Part shown: piece after piece, positions 1 through 10,626 of the stretch
How the letters are laid out: each line of letters starts with the position of its first letter
How positions within the stretch are numbered: the stretch's first letter is position 1
NCBI RefSeq assembly: GCF_030247195.1
Contig: NC_080671.1
Span: 185,917,725-185,981,724, forward strand
Direction: 5' to 3'
DNA length: 64,000 nt
Origin: Topomyia yanbarensis
Taxonomy: Eukaryota > Arthropoda > Insecta > Diptera > Culicidae
Notes under the pieces: model-generated
Database searches by the model: none
The model's input: the letters and a program-made list of their open reading frames with translations, nothing else
What the model was told of the DNA's origin: nothing
Made by a program: the position numbers and the translations under genes

Positions 1-105
1 GAAACCTCAAACCGAGTGCCCCTATTATTGCGCTACCATTTAACTCAATGCGTTGAACAAAGATGGCAGATGCTGCTCTAACCAATGGTTTTAAATGGGT
101 AGTGT
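1..105 (-). repeat. Partial copy of dispersed module A
   Basis: Read on the minus strand, this stretch contains a core (GTTAGAGCAGC, a short gap, then TTGTTCAACGCATTGAG) that recurs at about 6283-6440 and 30820-30970 on the plus strand. It is cut by the window edge. It has no coding potential. I infer an abundant interspersed repeat of unknown class. Confidence 0.6.
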
Positions 106-1140
106 GATAATGGAAACATGGCAAAAATAAGCTCATCACCCTACCAATAAAACTCAACTGTCAAAATTCACAGTCTATTTTCAACCATTAAAGGCACCGG
201 TCACGATACTCAGTGTGCTCCTGCTTCTGTCCGAGCCAGTGCAGAGCGAACGAAAAAAAAACAGTTACTTGTGTGCATTTTCTGAAGAACAAAGGATGCC
301 GTTATTTTTATTCTTGCGTGACCTATCAAGATGACTGAGTCTCATCAACAAAACGTGATTATTCGGCCCAACACAGTGGTCATTGACTTCAGGTCTTTTC
401 GCATAAGACCAAGTATTCATATCAAATTTCGGAGCACCTAAGTAACCATAAGCATTAAGCCATTGCACTATATTGGCTACACATTTGCACTAATGTTGCA
501 TTGAAACTCTATTACAGCGTTAGCAATGCAATAAAGCTCTATATTAGCATCAATAATGCATAACTGCACAGCCGACATATAGCATTATCGCTTGCTTTAT
601 ATGCGTATATAAAGCTGATATAAAGCGTACATGCTTCAAGGATCTTTAAAGCATGTAAGCTTTACAAGTGCACTTAGTGCCATTATAGAGCAAATATGAA
701 GCCGATATGATGCTATTGCAATGCTGTGGGTTTATTTGTAATTCAACTCTTCTTGCAGATTATATTCGGCATATTTCATTTCAATCGAACATATGCAATA
801 TAGTGCAGGGAGCAAACGCAGCGCACTTACCGTGAAGGACGAGGTAAGGTACCTCAGTTCGAGACTTACTAAAGGTAATTTTCGTAAAACATTCATATCA
901 TGTGAGAACGAAAACCCATTAAGGATTCTCATTACAATGCATTACAAGAGAGTCAATTACAGTTTTAAACAGAACATTTTATTTTAAAATTTTTCTTTTT
1001 TGCTCATCATACCGAAAGGAAACATAAAAAATGGTTTTAAAACCATGGCGGACAATGACGCCAATTGAAGCTTTTTAATAGCATTAGTAGTGCCAATATT
1101 AGGCTTTTAAATTTGACATTTGCACGCTGGTGCTATATAA
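106..1140. other. No gene seen; AT-rich, repeat-like
   Basis: No ORF here resembles a known protein. Bases 480-720 are dense in short variants of AAAGCTGATATAAAGC and AGCAATGCAATAAAGC, which looks like the inside of a miniature element, but I could not find matching termini. Confidence 0.4.
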
Positions 1141-1160
1141 TTAGTAAGGGAACGTAGTCA

Positions 1161-1572
1161 AGGTTGGGACGGTTTTGTTTAGAAGCTGATATCTTGTTTC
1201 CATGACAATATTTTTAGCTTGTAGTACACCATTTTGTAGATATGTTATGTGGCTTAATGTTTGCGAATGAAAGATGTTTACTTGCAACTTTAAATAAGAC
1301 TCATGATCAATTTTCTGCATGAAGGCAAAATGGTAAAAATAATTGTGTCGTATAGGTTGGGAGACTTCAAACAATTTAAATAATTAAAGGCAATTTTAAT
1401 TTTAATGCATTATATTTATTTTTTTGTTAATATTTATTTGTTAGTTGGTATTTTAGAATGAGAATAAGTAACTGAAAGACTTATTTACTTCCATTTGACA
1501 AAGTTAATGTGACTCACAGTTTTCACATGTAAAACTTGTACGCGTACCTATACGACACGCTTGTCCCAACCT
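1161..1572. repeat. Possible small inverted-repeat element
   Basis: AGGTTGGGAC at 1161-1170 is the exact reverse complement of 1563-1572. Nearby, TCGTATAGGTTGGGA (about 1348-1362) is matched in inverse by CCAACCTATACGACA at about 1873-1888. No target duplication is visible, so this may be chance clustering or a degraded MITE. Confidence 0.25.
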
Positions 1573-2073
1573 ATTTTTCGAAGAAAAAAATCCAAATAAG
1601 CAAATGCAAAACCCTGATCGGTAATAACATTTCAGTTACTTCTTAACACTTTAAAATTATTTACGTTGCAATTTCGATGAAAATAATTCAATTTAAGATG
1701 GCCCAAAAATCAGCACGACAAAAGATTTTTCGCTCGTTTTTGACACTGTTCAGTGTAACTGTGACAAGAATGAACTATAACTTCAATTTGGCATAAAAAG
1801 TGAGCTACGACCGAGTCTAGTATGGGCTAAAAATAACAGATGGAAACACTGCATAGGAACGAAAATATCGAGCTGTTCCAACCTATACGACAATCCCTTA
1901 CTGCAGAAACGAGTTGTCAATCTCTGCACAGTAATAGCACTATATTTCGCCTTTTCTGGCGTAATATCAGCATTATATCAGTATTTAGGGCTTCACGGCT
2001 CTTTAAGACAACTTTATATGTGGATCTAAAGCAATTATTAGGCTACGTTATAATGCTTATTGGTTACTTGGGC
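1573..2073. other. No gene seen; possible MITE end before 2074
   Basis: Bases 1935-2073 read like an interspersed repeat that ends in GGTTACTTGGG. They sit immediately upstream of the point where recognisable retrotransposon ORF1 homology begins, so they probably interrupt or truncate that element. The open frame across 1840-2310 spans this junction and is not a real gene. Confidence 0.35.
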
Positions 2074-2785
2074 AGTGGAATCTATTACGGAGGACACATA
2101 GAGAAACTACTCCCCAGGTATTTCAAATGGTGTCTTTGTGGTGAGAATGCGGGTAGACCAACCCATTTCCTCCTACCTTACCCTGTAGTACTATTACACA
2201 GCGAACTCTTTGTACATATCAAGGAAAAACTAATACCTGCCAGTTCTGTGAATAAACGGCACATTATGGACAACCCTGCCCAGAAACCGCTGAGGAAAAC
2301 TCTTCTATAGAAAGATATGCCAACACACAGGCTCCAATATCTATACCTGAACCACAAACAGTTGCCAAATTTGTGGCTGCAGTTAAGGAAATAATGACAA
2401 CTGCAAAAGCCGCCAATTTAACTACTAATACCACCAGTGAAGAAGCTACCACGAAGGATGGAGTGTTCACATTTGTGACCCGCAAGGGTAAGAACCCAGG
2501 AAGAACATCTGATCGCGAGTATCATGGCAGTAATCATGATGATGATTCGGACGTAAACAACAATGAGAGGCATGGATAACCCCGAAGTTGGTGAGAGAAG
2601 AAACATCTTCCCGACGCGAAAAAAGACATCCGCTCGCAATAACAAGTTGCGCGCACGGGATCTTACAGGGTCCAAAATAAAATTTGCTGTAATTTTTATT
2701 TTTTACATCATGTAAATATTTAAAAAGACCCATGGCTCCTCTAAGCCAGCGCATTGAGCCGTGTCAAATAAACGAATTAAAAAAA
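2074..2785 (+). mobile_element. ORF1-only non-LTR retrotransposon remnant (copy b)
   Basis: This is a decayed non-LTR retrotransposon fragment with an ORF1 relic (2078 to about 2680), a short 3' UTR and a 3' tail at 2770-2785 (AATAAACGAATTAAAAAAA). No reverse transcriptase or endonuclease lies between ORF1 and the tail. The ORF1 relic is clearly related to the element at 13550-14751, so the two are members of one group. The 5' end abuts a different repeat at 2073, and I found no target duplication. Confidence 0.6.
2078..2680 (+). pseudogene. Gag-like ORF1 relic, frameshifted
   Basis: In non-LTR elements ORF1 encodes a nucleic-acid-binding Gag-like protein. Reading from 2078, the relic gives SPGISNGVFVVRMRV, which aligns with FPGIPNGVRVVRMCV in the ORF at 13851-14609. 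After a frameshift near 2195 a CCHC knuckle reads CQFCE*TAHYGQPC (2238-2279) with one in-frame stop. It continues through TSDRE (about 2499-2513) to a stop at 2579. A further frame shift gives the basic C-terminus RKKTSARNNKLR, again matching the other copy (RKRISTRSRKLR). At least two frameshifts and three stops make it non-functional. The homology is seen directly; the clade (LOA/Jockey-like) is inferred. Confidence 0.6.
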
Positions 2786-3412
2786 CTGGCCAAATTATGT
2801 ATTGGTTACGATTCTATTTTTAGACTACGGGGCTTACAAAACAGTAACTCTTAACATATTAAACCAGAGCAGTACCACGTTCCTCATGTGATGAAACTGG
2901 ATATAATGTGGCCTGAGGAATGCCATATTTTGCTTTATAGTAAACATTCCTTTTCGCGGACAGAAGACTTTGAAATAAATAAATACAGTGTGTGCGAAAC
3001 CCTTTCAAAAAATTCATAATCAGTATTATTCTTTTTCAAGCCTCGCGTTTCTTGTTGCAGGATAATTAATAACGAATCCTTGGTTGGTCGAGTATATGTC
3101 ACCGTGACTCATAGTTTATCTTTGTGTTTGTCATTATTCTGGTTTAACCGAAATCAGCAACTGAAGAATATTCTACTTGTGATCGGTATATAAATCCAAG
3201 AATGCTCATTAAAATATTTTTTGAAACAAATATAGATTGGGCGGGTCTCTCTTCCTTTGATATATTCATGGCGCTAGTGGTGCAGACAATCAGCATGATT
3301 TTATACGTCTGTCCTCATCGCGGGCCCCCAAAGTCTGGGGGGAGGGCTGGCCTGGGCCCAGTGTACCCATGCGTAAAGACGGTACTGAGCAATATTAAAA
3401 TAAAGCTTATTT
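2786..3412. other. No gene seen
   Basis: The sequence is AT-rich with no recognisable protein. A short GC-rich patch at about 3318-3362 (runs of GGGCCC and GGGGGGAGGG) stands out from its surroundings, without identifiable function. Confidence 0.4.
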
Positions 3413-4426
3413 CGTCGCTGTTGTGCTATCTTATGACAAGCGCCATTTAGCACTTTTCGAGAAAAACGATTTTTAAAGTTTGAGGTTGAATATCTTAAAA
3501 TTTATAAATGCTACAAGCTTTTCGGAGAAAACTTTCGATGCTTCTATCTTTTCTGAAGTAATCTCTCGATTTGTGTGAAGATCGGTTGACTACACTTACC
3601 GTTTTTGCTTAAAATGTAAACCAAAGTCGCTCGCATACGTGTCATAAGTGTGTATTGATGATAAAATATGTATGACGTGTCACAAATATGCACAGAAGAT
3701 TTCATATAAAAATGAATCATAACTGATTCGTGAAATTATGCGCTATAGATAGCTATGTGCGATATTATACTTTTCCATGCGATAGCAGCAATATCAGGTT
3801 GCAAAATGATAGTATTGGAACACAAAGTTTTCCCAGTTTTCCTCCTTTATTCGGGAAAAACAATAAACAAAAGATGGTTCCATTAACAATTTAGAGACAA
3901 TATATATCAAACAATGTTTGTGTTGATAGGCGACTAGACGAAACAAATAGTCTTCTTGCATAATCCATCACTACATTTCGGTATACTTTCCAAAACTAGT
4001 GGAAATCTCAATAGGAAATTTGTTCAATAATATTGAAAATATAAGCCAACCATTCCCAGAAAAAAAACTATGGTAGGAAAAGTTTTGCTCCCGAGACAAA
4101 AACCTAGCTAATGGTTATGGTTGATCTGCATAGAAATTACCTATGTCATGAGAGACATCTATTAGCTTGCTATAAGCTTTTTGGCTTATAGCAAGCCAAC
4201 AAACGTGGTATGTTGTCTGATATTTCTTTGTCATAAGATAGCACAACTCGATCACTCGAGAAACTGGCGCTTGTCATAATCGTGTTTCGCTATATCTCAG
4301 TAACCCAGTAGAATTTCAAAATTCTGAAAACGCAACTTTATAGAGATTTTAAAATTTAGTAACATGGCATATCTAACTCAGTTCACCCCAAAATGGCGTT
4401 TGTCATAAGATAGCACAACAGCGACG
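3413..4426. mobile_element. MITE with 35-bp terminal inverted repeats
   Basis: CGTCGCTGTTGTGCTATCTT starts a 35-bp terminal repeat at 3413 that is matched in inverse, with one mismatch, at about 4392-4426. The inner motif TTGTCATAAGATAGCACAAC also occurs a third time at about 4230. There is no transposase ORF. The length of about 1 kb and the termini fit a non-autonomous DNA transposon. The target duplication is unclear and the superfamily is not assigned. Confidence 0.55.
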
Positions 4427-4600
4427 ATTTGATGAAAGCTTAATGCAAAGTGCGAGACACTCTTGTCACAGCATTGGCGCGCATGTGTTCGCGAAACCCG
4501 GTTGCTATGCTTTATTTTTTATGTAAGCACAGTACTGCATCAGTGAAGAAAGCTTTCTTGTGAATGACGAACAAACTACGAATAGGGTGATGAGCCGTTG
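4427..4600 (+). repeat. Left part of module A split by foldback
   Basis: The sequence ending GAGCCGTTG at 4600 resumes at 6280 as GTTGGTAAGAGCAATG. Together they match the uninterrupted module at about 30820 (GCCGTTGGTTAGAGCAG). This shows that the foldback at 4601-6279 inserted into an existing module copy. Confidence 0.5.
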
Positions 4601-5203
4601 CACAGTGGTCCCAAAGAGCAAAAAAGGGGTTTTTTTAGATTGCGTCAAAACGGTTGACTTTAGCAATATGGTGTCTTTGCGAAAGTTTCTTGGAGTAGAA
4701 CTCCCCTTCTTTCTGTCTTATCAGATTAATGATTAATCCCCCTAATAGTGAGTTACGGAATTTATTTTCTCCAATAATTCAGATAGACAAATACTTACTT
4801 CATCAAAGTTGTAGAGAAACTCGTTACAAACATTTTGCCCGAAGACTTCAACTCTCTATCTTTTAAGGTTTTTGAGATATGGGATATTATTTGTAAAAGG
4901 CCCCTTAAAAACAGTTTTTCATCATAAGTTTTCTTCTAGATTTTTTCCATTATATAAATGTTCTAGAACATTGTTTGGACTATTAAACTGCATTACTTTG
5001 CCGAAGACGGAAACTTGCTATCGCTAGTATGTGTGGAGATATTCACGTTTTTTGATTGAAAATAGCTCTTTTTCCAATGCCGATAACTTTTAAACGGGCA
5101 AAAACGGGCAAACCACTTTGTAAACAAATTAAAGTGCAAGAAAAGCACAACAAATGCTGGAAAAATCAGATCTCCCCAAGGCGGCCCTCTATGGAAATAC
5201 TAG

Positions 5204-5252
5204 AGCCTGCGTACAAGGCAATCCATTTACCAACTACGCTACACCCATCCCC
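5204..5252 (-). repeat. Truncated tRNA-derived SINE head
   Basis: On the minus strand the stretch reads GTAGCGTAGTTGGTAAATGG followed by ATTGCCTTGTACGCAGG. This is the tRNA-like 5' part, with the A-box, of the SINE seen intact at 19478-19647. The B-box and body are missing, and it stops at the left arm boundary of the foldback. Confidence 0.6.
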
Positions 5253-5331
5253 TACTGTTAGTTCTGAAATAAAGGGTTAAAGTCGTAATAATTATCCTTT
5301 CTTACTTTTATAAGCACGTCTTGAGTAAGTA

Positions 5332-5525
5332 CCCAAGCAACCAAAAGTTGATATAAAGGAACTACATAAGCTTCTCGTTTTAAGTAATTTTGGAATACGT
5401 TTTATGTTCTAATAGCGGGTAAAGCAGTTCTATTAAAGCTTGAGCAGCTTGAAAGTTCGCTAAGAACTATTTGTGAATTTTAAAGTGTGCTTTTTAAGTA
5501 TTATCCGAACTTCTGTTTGCTTGGG
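5332..5525. mobile_element. 194-bp MITE nested in foldback loop
   Basis: The left end CCCAAGCAACCAAAAG and the inverted right end (reverse complement CCCAAGCAAACAGAAG) match at 13 of 16 positions. The inside is AT-rich and non-coding. No clear target duplication is visible. Confidence 0.45.
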
Positions 5526-6282
5526 TCAAAAGTTACAGTTGTTCAAAAACTCAATGCATACGCCTGACACCGGAAACTGACAATTCCCTTGCGCCTACTT
5601 CATAACAATGGCGCAAGTGCAACCAAACGGCGAGTAATCAATTGCATTTGATGACGGGATGAGACAAACTTCAGCTCAAGTATTTCCATAGAGGACCGCC
5701 TTGGGAAGATCTGATTTTTCCAGCATTTGTTGTGCTTTTCTTGCACTTTAATTTGTTTACAAAGTGGTTTGCCCGTTTTTGCCCGTTTAAAAGTTATCGG
5801 CATTGGAAAAAGAGCTATTTTCAATCAAAAAACGTGAATATCTCCACACATACTAGCGATAGCAAGTTTCCGTCTTCGGCAAAGTAATGCAGATAATAGT
5901 CCAAACAATGTTCTAGAACTTTTATATAATGGAAAAAATCTAGAAGAAAACTTATGATGAAAAAACTGTTTTTATGGGGCCTTTTACAAATAATGTCCCA
6001 TATCTCAAAAATCTTAAAAGATAGAGAGTTGAAGTCTTCAGGTAAAATGTTTGTAACGAGTTTCTCTACAATTTTGCTGAAGTAAGTATTTGTCTATCTG
6101 AATTATTGGAGAAAATAAATTCCGTAACTCACTATTAGGGGGATTAATCATTAATCTGATAAGACAGAAAGAAGGGGAGTTCTTCTCCAAGAAACTTTCT
6201 CAAAGACACCATATTGCTAAAGTCAATCGTTTTGACGCAATCTAAAAAACCCCCTTTTTTGCTCTTTGGGACCACTGTGTGT

Positions 6283-6440
6283 TGGTAAGAGCAATGTCTG
6301 TCATCTTTGTTCAACGCATTGAGTAAAATGGTAGCGCAACAATAGGGACACTCGATTCGAGTTTTCGTTGCGTTCAAACATGAGAATTTTACTGTTTTCA
6401 GGGCATTTGTGTTATTATATTGGTTCTTAACAACGAAGCA
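6283..6440 (+). repeat. Right part of module A
   Basis: This contains the TTGTTCAACGCATTGAG core and then TTTTCAGGGCATTTGTG, matching 30840-30955. It is continuous with the left part at 4427-4600 once the foldback is removed. Confidence 0.55.
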
Positions 6441-7655
6441 AACCTGTTGATGTCAAATTTTTATTTTTTACGAAAAGAATTCATCTCACTGCTGAGAGGA
6501 TCAGTTAACAAGGTTTTGTATCTGAAACGGTTGCCGAGTCGATACTGTCTCGTTTATCATTCGTGAAGCGCACTTGTTTTGAGCATTTTTCCCAATTCTG
6601 AGAAGTTACAGATAGTACCGCTTGCTAATGATTCTTATGCTAGAAGAAAAAACTATGAAGGCAACTCGTTGTACGTAATAGTGTCCATACTTCGAATCGG
6701 GTGTATCGGAGGTCATTAGTAAGGGTTGGTTCATCAGAATTGTTATCCAAGAAGCAGTACGTGTGCGCTACAAAACGTGCTGAGAGTGTGCTGGAATTTC
6801 AAACTGCAGTTGATTGATGCTGTTGATTTTGAATTATCACCATGGGATGTCATTTGCAGTGGTCTCTGTCCGGTTGGAGAACATTCAGTACTAGCTTGGT
6901 CGTCGTGTCATCTGTTTTTACCTCCTTGTATCTCCGTGTCTGATAAATTCATTTTCAGCTCCAAGCGAAACGCTTTACCGAAGCCGTTACGCAGTACAGA
7001 GCAGGGCGAAATGCACTCATCCCGTATCGTACGACCGTCCCGGAAATCACCAATTGGATTGGCTCGAATTCGGTTCCGTAGAGCGTACTAATTTGATTCC
7101 GTCGAAAGCGTAATGTTTCCGATATCAAGTCATCAAGGGACTGCGTTCCGCAAACAGTTCAGCAGGGCAGCAACTAACACAATACGCTCAAATACGGTAG
7201 CCAACCAATTTTATTCGCGGATGAAAATTGATGTTTGAACTAGGTTACCCATGCGATACCGCTTCCCTGGGAAGTAAACAAGAACCATTTGGCGGCTAGA
7301 GTGTAGCGTTTGATCGTCGCAGGTTTGGCGCACACAGATTAATTATATGTGGGAAGCATCGAAACACGGTTGACTGGACGCATTTGGAGATAATAAAACC
7401 GATATAAACCGATGCCCATCCAAGTGATTCTGCTCGGTTACAAGTTGGTAAACGAAACCTAACAGTAGCAAAGTTTATTGCATCGCTTTTGGAAAATGGG
7501 AATGGAAGCTTGAGACGAACAATTTTCAGATGATATAGTTATTTTTTCACAAAATACTATAATCTTGAATTATACGTACTAGTTTGTATCGGTTAGCCTA
7601 ATTGAACCTTCATCTTAAGGTGCAATCTAATTTGTTCTACCCACACATTCCACAC
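6441..7655. other. No supported gene
   Basis: The region is moderately GC-rich at 6950-7450. A 121-codon open frame at 6726-7091 shows no recognisable domain, and I do not call it a gene. I see no repeat structure. This could be unique host sequence such as an intron or intergenic DNA. Confidence 0.35.
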
Positions 7656-8290
7656 GGAAAAAAATCTATTCATAAATTCATGAACAAAAGTTCACGATTT
7701 CGTGAACTAAACAATTTACGAAAACCGTGACCAAGTTCCTGAAATTGTGAATAATAAACCTCGTATTCATGAAAATATTTGAGTTTGCAAGAAAATAAGT
7801 TCGCTCCAAATATATACATGCCGTTACATTAAAATGTTTGGTTGGGTTACTCTTGGTATTCCCTGGACATGTTTAGTTTTTGTTGTCATTTTTGTTCATG
7901 ATTTTTGAATACACAGCCGACAGTCATCACAGACATTCTTGTGATTTCTCATCACGTTACCGTGCTATTTTATTCATGAATTTTCTATCGGATTTTTCTG
8001 TCAGACTAGCGGGATCACAGTTCATGATTTGAGGTTCTTAGTCGCGATTATCGTAATTTTTATTCGCGTTGTCCTGATATTTTAGTCATGAATAGAGAAA
8101 TTCATGTTCATGATTTCAGGATCTTAGTGACAAGTTTAGATATTTTTGTCACTAGATGTGTGGTTTGTGTTCATGATTTCAGGATCTTAGTCACGATTTT
8201 CGATGTTTTTTTAGAACTTACTATCAAAGAGTAATGTAACTAATGTTCATAATATCAGCAGTTTTATCATGGATCATAAAAATGTGACTG
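7656..8290. repeat. TTCATGA-rich repeat with tandem core
   Basis: The motif TTCATGA and its variants recur throughout. Three adjacent units of roughly 65-75 bp beginning GTTCATGATTTCAGGATCTT (about 8030, 8105 and 8170) form a short tandem array. It is probably the inside of a miniature element that starts near ACACGGAAAAAAAT at 7656. The far end is not defined. Confidence 0.4.
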
Positions 8291-8865
8291 ATTCGCTTTA
8301 TCTTGTTCTGTGAGCTATATCACGCACACTATTTGGGGTTTTCGGCGAAGTTCTCGTTTTCTGTCCGGACATCACAATGCACCATATTAAATGAATAACG
8401 ATGTTCGAGGTCCTAATAGTTTTTTTTAAATGTGTACTGCTCGTACCTATTACTGGTTGGTAGCAGCTGAACATTTCATGAAAAAGTGCATGGAACAAAA
8501 ATGATTCCACGAATAATATTCCAAATTTTGTGAAAGAGCTCACGTAAAAATTTCATTACCATGTTGCATGAAATTGTAAATGATTAGGGATATCTTCTAA
8601 ATATCACCAGCATGCAAAATAGATTGAAGCAAACTTTATTATTAGTTCGAATAGCAAAAATTTCGCATTCATTAAATTTAATTTGTCTAGTGTATAAGCA
8701 CATATTGAAGGATCGTTTTACATTCTCTTTTCTTATGGATCGTTTTGTAAATATCCATGAATTATAATTTAGAGTTCGATATATGAATCAATACATAGCA
8801 TTTCTAATGTTCATTTTTACATCTTCAATGGACCAAGAAAAATTATTTAGCAAACATTTTCATCA
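8291..8865. other. No gene seen
   Basis: AT-rich sequence with no recognisable protein or strong repeat. Confidence 0.35.
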
Positions 8866-9215
8866 AATTTATGGAACTTTTTCTAATATTGTATTGCTCC
8901 ATTTTGTAATACCGTGCAACATTTTTGTCGATATTATGGAATATATCGACGTGTTTTAATGTACGTTGTTAATATTCTATGGATCAATGTCAGGTAATTT
9001 ATGGCGCAAAATGAAACATTTTATGGAACATTTCCAATATTTTTATGGGGCATTGGTTGATTTTAATTGCTCTTTTATTACTATTTTAGTGCTCTTTTGT
9101 GACTATTTTATGGTTCAATTTTACATAATATATGGATCAAATCGCCCTTTTTATGGATCATTCACACTGTTTTATGGTTTTTCAACTTTTTATGGATCAT
9201 TTTTGTTGTTTTAGC
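8866..9215. repeat. Degenerate TTTATGGATCA tandem repeat
   Basis: Short variants of TTTATGGATCATTT recur at roughly 30-40 bp spacing. The open frame at 8966-9214 with repeated FYGS is a by-product of this repeat and not a gene. Confidence 0.45.
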
Positions 9216-9236
9216 GGCGCAAGCTTAGGGCTACCG

Positions 9237-10183
9237 CACAGTGGGACCAATTTTAGAGCCAGCATTTCTTTGTAGGATGTATTCAAAATATTATCCTGCA
9301 ACTTTTTAAAAAGAAAAATTTTTGTTTGGACAAAAAAAAATTTCAAGACATTTTTTTAGAGGGTCGATGTCTTCGACAAAGTTGTAGAACATTATGTTTT
9401 GAATAACTTCTTCTAAGATATCACAGACATCAGACCTCATTTTTTAGGCAAAATTGTTGTTTTTTGTAAATATGACCAAAAAATGAGTTTTTCGACTTTT
9501 CCATGCTAAATACCTCAACTGATTGATTTAATACTTTCTATAAACTTGCAGGTATCACTAAAATACAACTTTTTGTTGAAGAAACTAATAAAGTAAAATC
9601 AATTATTTGGCTTCTAAAACTATTTTTCATTTAAATTTGCTGTATTTTCATCAGATTTTTGTTTTTTTTTTGTGCAGCCAAACTTTGGCCATTCCGATAC
9701 TATATTATTCCTAGAATACATTTAATATTACATGGAAGCAGGATATAGTTGGACGCTTTGTTTGGGTTACCATTCATGTACGACGGTTTATAACATAAAA
9801 TGTGTTTATATTATTTTTATTTTATATGCATTATTAGCTATTTCCAAAATCTTATAATTCGCACGCACCTACCAGCATATAGAACATATTTACAAAAAAC
9901 AATAATTTTGCCTCAAAAATGAGGTCTGATGTCTGTGGTATCTTAGAAGAAGTTATTCAAAACATAATGTTCTACAACTTTGTCGAAGACATCGACCCTC
10001 TAAAAATTTTTTTTGTAAATTTTTTTTTGCTCGGGTACTCTAGTCCAAACAAAAAAATTTCTATTTAAAAAGTTGCAGAATAATATTGTGAACATATCCT
10101 AAGAAGAAATGCTGGCTCTAAAATGACATCCAAGGCCTCAACTAGGTTCTGTCCCACCTTTTATGGATTGGTCCCACAGTGTG
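9237..10183. mobile_element. Palindromic element, CACAGTGG termini
   Basis: About 245 bp at 9237-9480 is matched in inverse by about 9880-10183, including TCGACAAAGTTGTAGAACAT and its complement. The ends read CACAGTGGGACC on the left and, inverted, CACACTGTGGGACC on the right. The right arm carries about 40 extra terminal bases. It has no ORF of interest. It shares the CACAGTG terminus with the foldback at 4601. Confidence 0.6.
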
Positions 10184-10624
10184 CCGGTCGCAATGGTACC
10201 AAAACGTTCCACAGTGATCACCTTGCATACAAAAATCGGACAAAACCTCAAAAGTGGTCCGAATTTGATGAAAACTTCACACTAGGGTAATTTTGTGACG
10301 CTGGATTCATATTTGATGTTTATTTTTTGTTTTTTAAATCCTCAAAATTTTGGCACTTAGGTTGGTTCGAAAATTCAACATTTACGAATATAAAGTGCAG
10401 TGAATTTTCGGAATTCATTTTCAAAAAATTAGGTTCGGTGAATTTTTTAGCAGAATGCACATTTTTTCAATTGTTGATAATGATAAGACACATCTATAAA
10501 TTATATTGCGATCCCTGGGTAGTCCAAGGCTACCATGCGTCTCCTTCAGACGTATCATGAAAAATCACCTTTTTTCATACCTCAGGGCAGAAAGGGGCAA
10601 AACAAGATATTCATTTTCGGAAAG
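10184..10624. other. No gene seen
   Basis: AT-rich DNA between two miniature elements. Nothing is recognisable. Confidence 0.35.
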
Positions 10625-10626
10625 TA

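Larger units (their letters stand above)
4601..6279. mobile_element. Foldback element with 600-bp arms
   Basis: Bases 4601-5200 are matched in reverse complement, with few differences, by 5680-6279, giving two 600-bp arms around a 479-bp loop. The termini read CACAGTGGTCCCAAAGAGC inward. The four bases GTTG flank both sides (4597-4600 and about 6281-6284) and may be the target duplication. There is no transposase ORF. ORFs inside each arm are mirror images of one another and are not genes. The loop holds a SINE fragment and a 194-bp MITE. A diverged single-arm relative lies at about 12099-12560. Confidence 0.75.

Noticed and set aside
1840..2310. 156-codon plus-strand ORF
   Set aside because: It runs across a repeat end into the ORF1 relic in the wrong frame; the true homology is in two other frames.
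5056..5280. Mirror ORFs in the two foldback arms (also 5600-5824, 4620-4736, 6144-6377)
   Set aside because: They are inverted copies of repeat DNA with no protein similarity.
6726..7091. 121-codon plus-strand ORF
   Set aside because: No known family, no splice or codon-use support; kept only as unassigned sequence.
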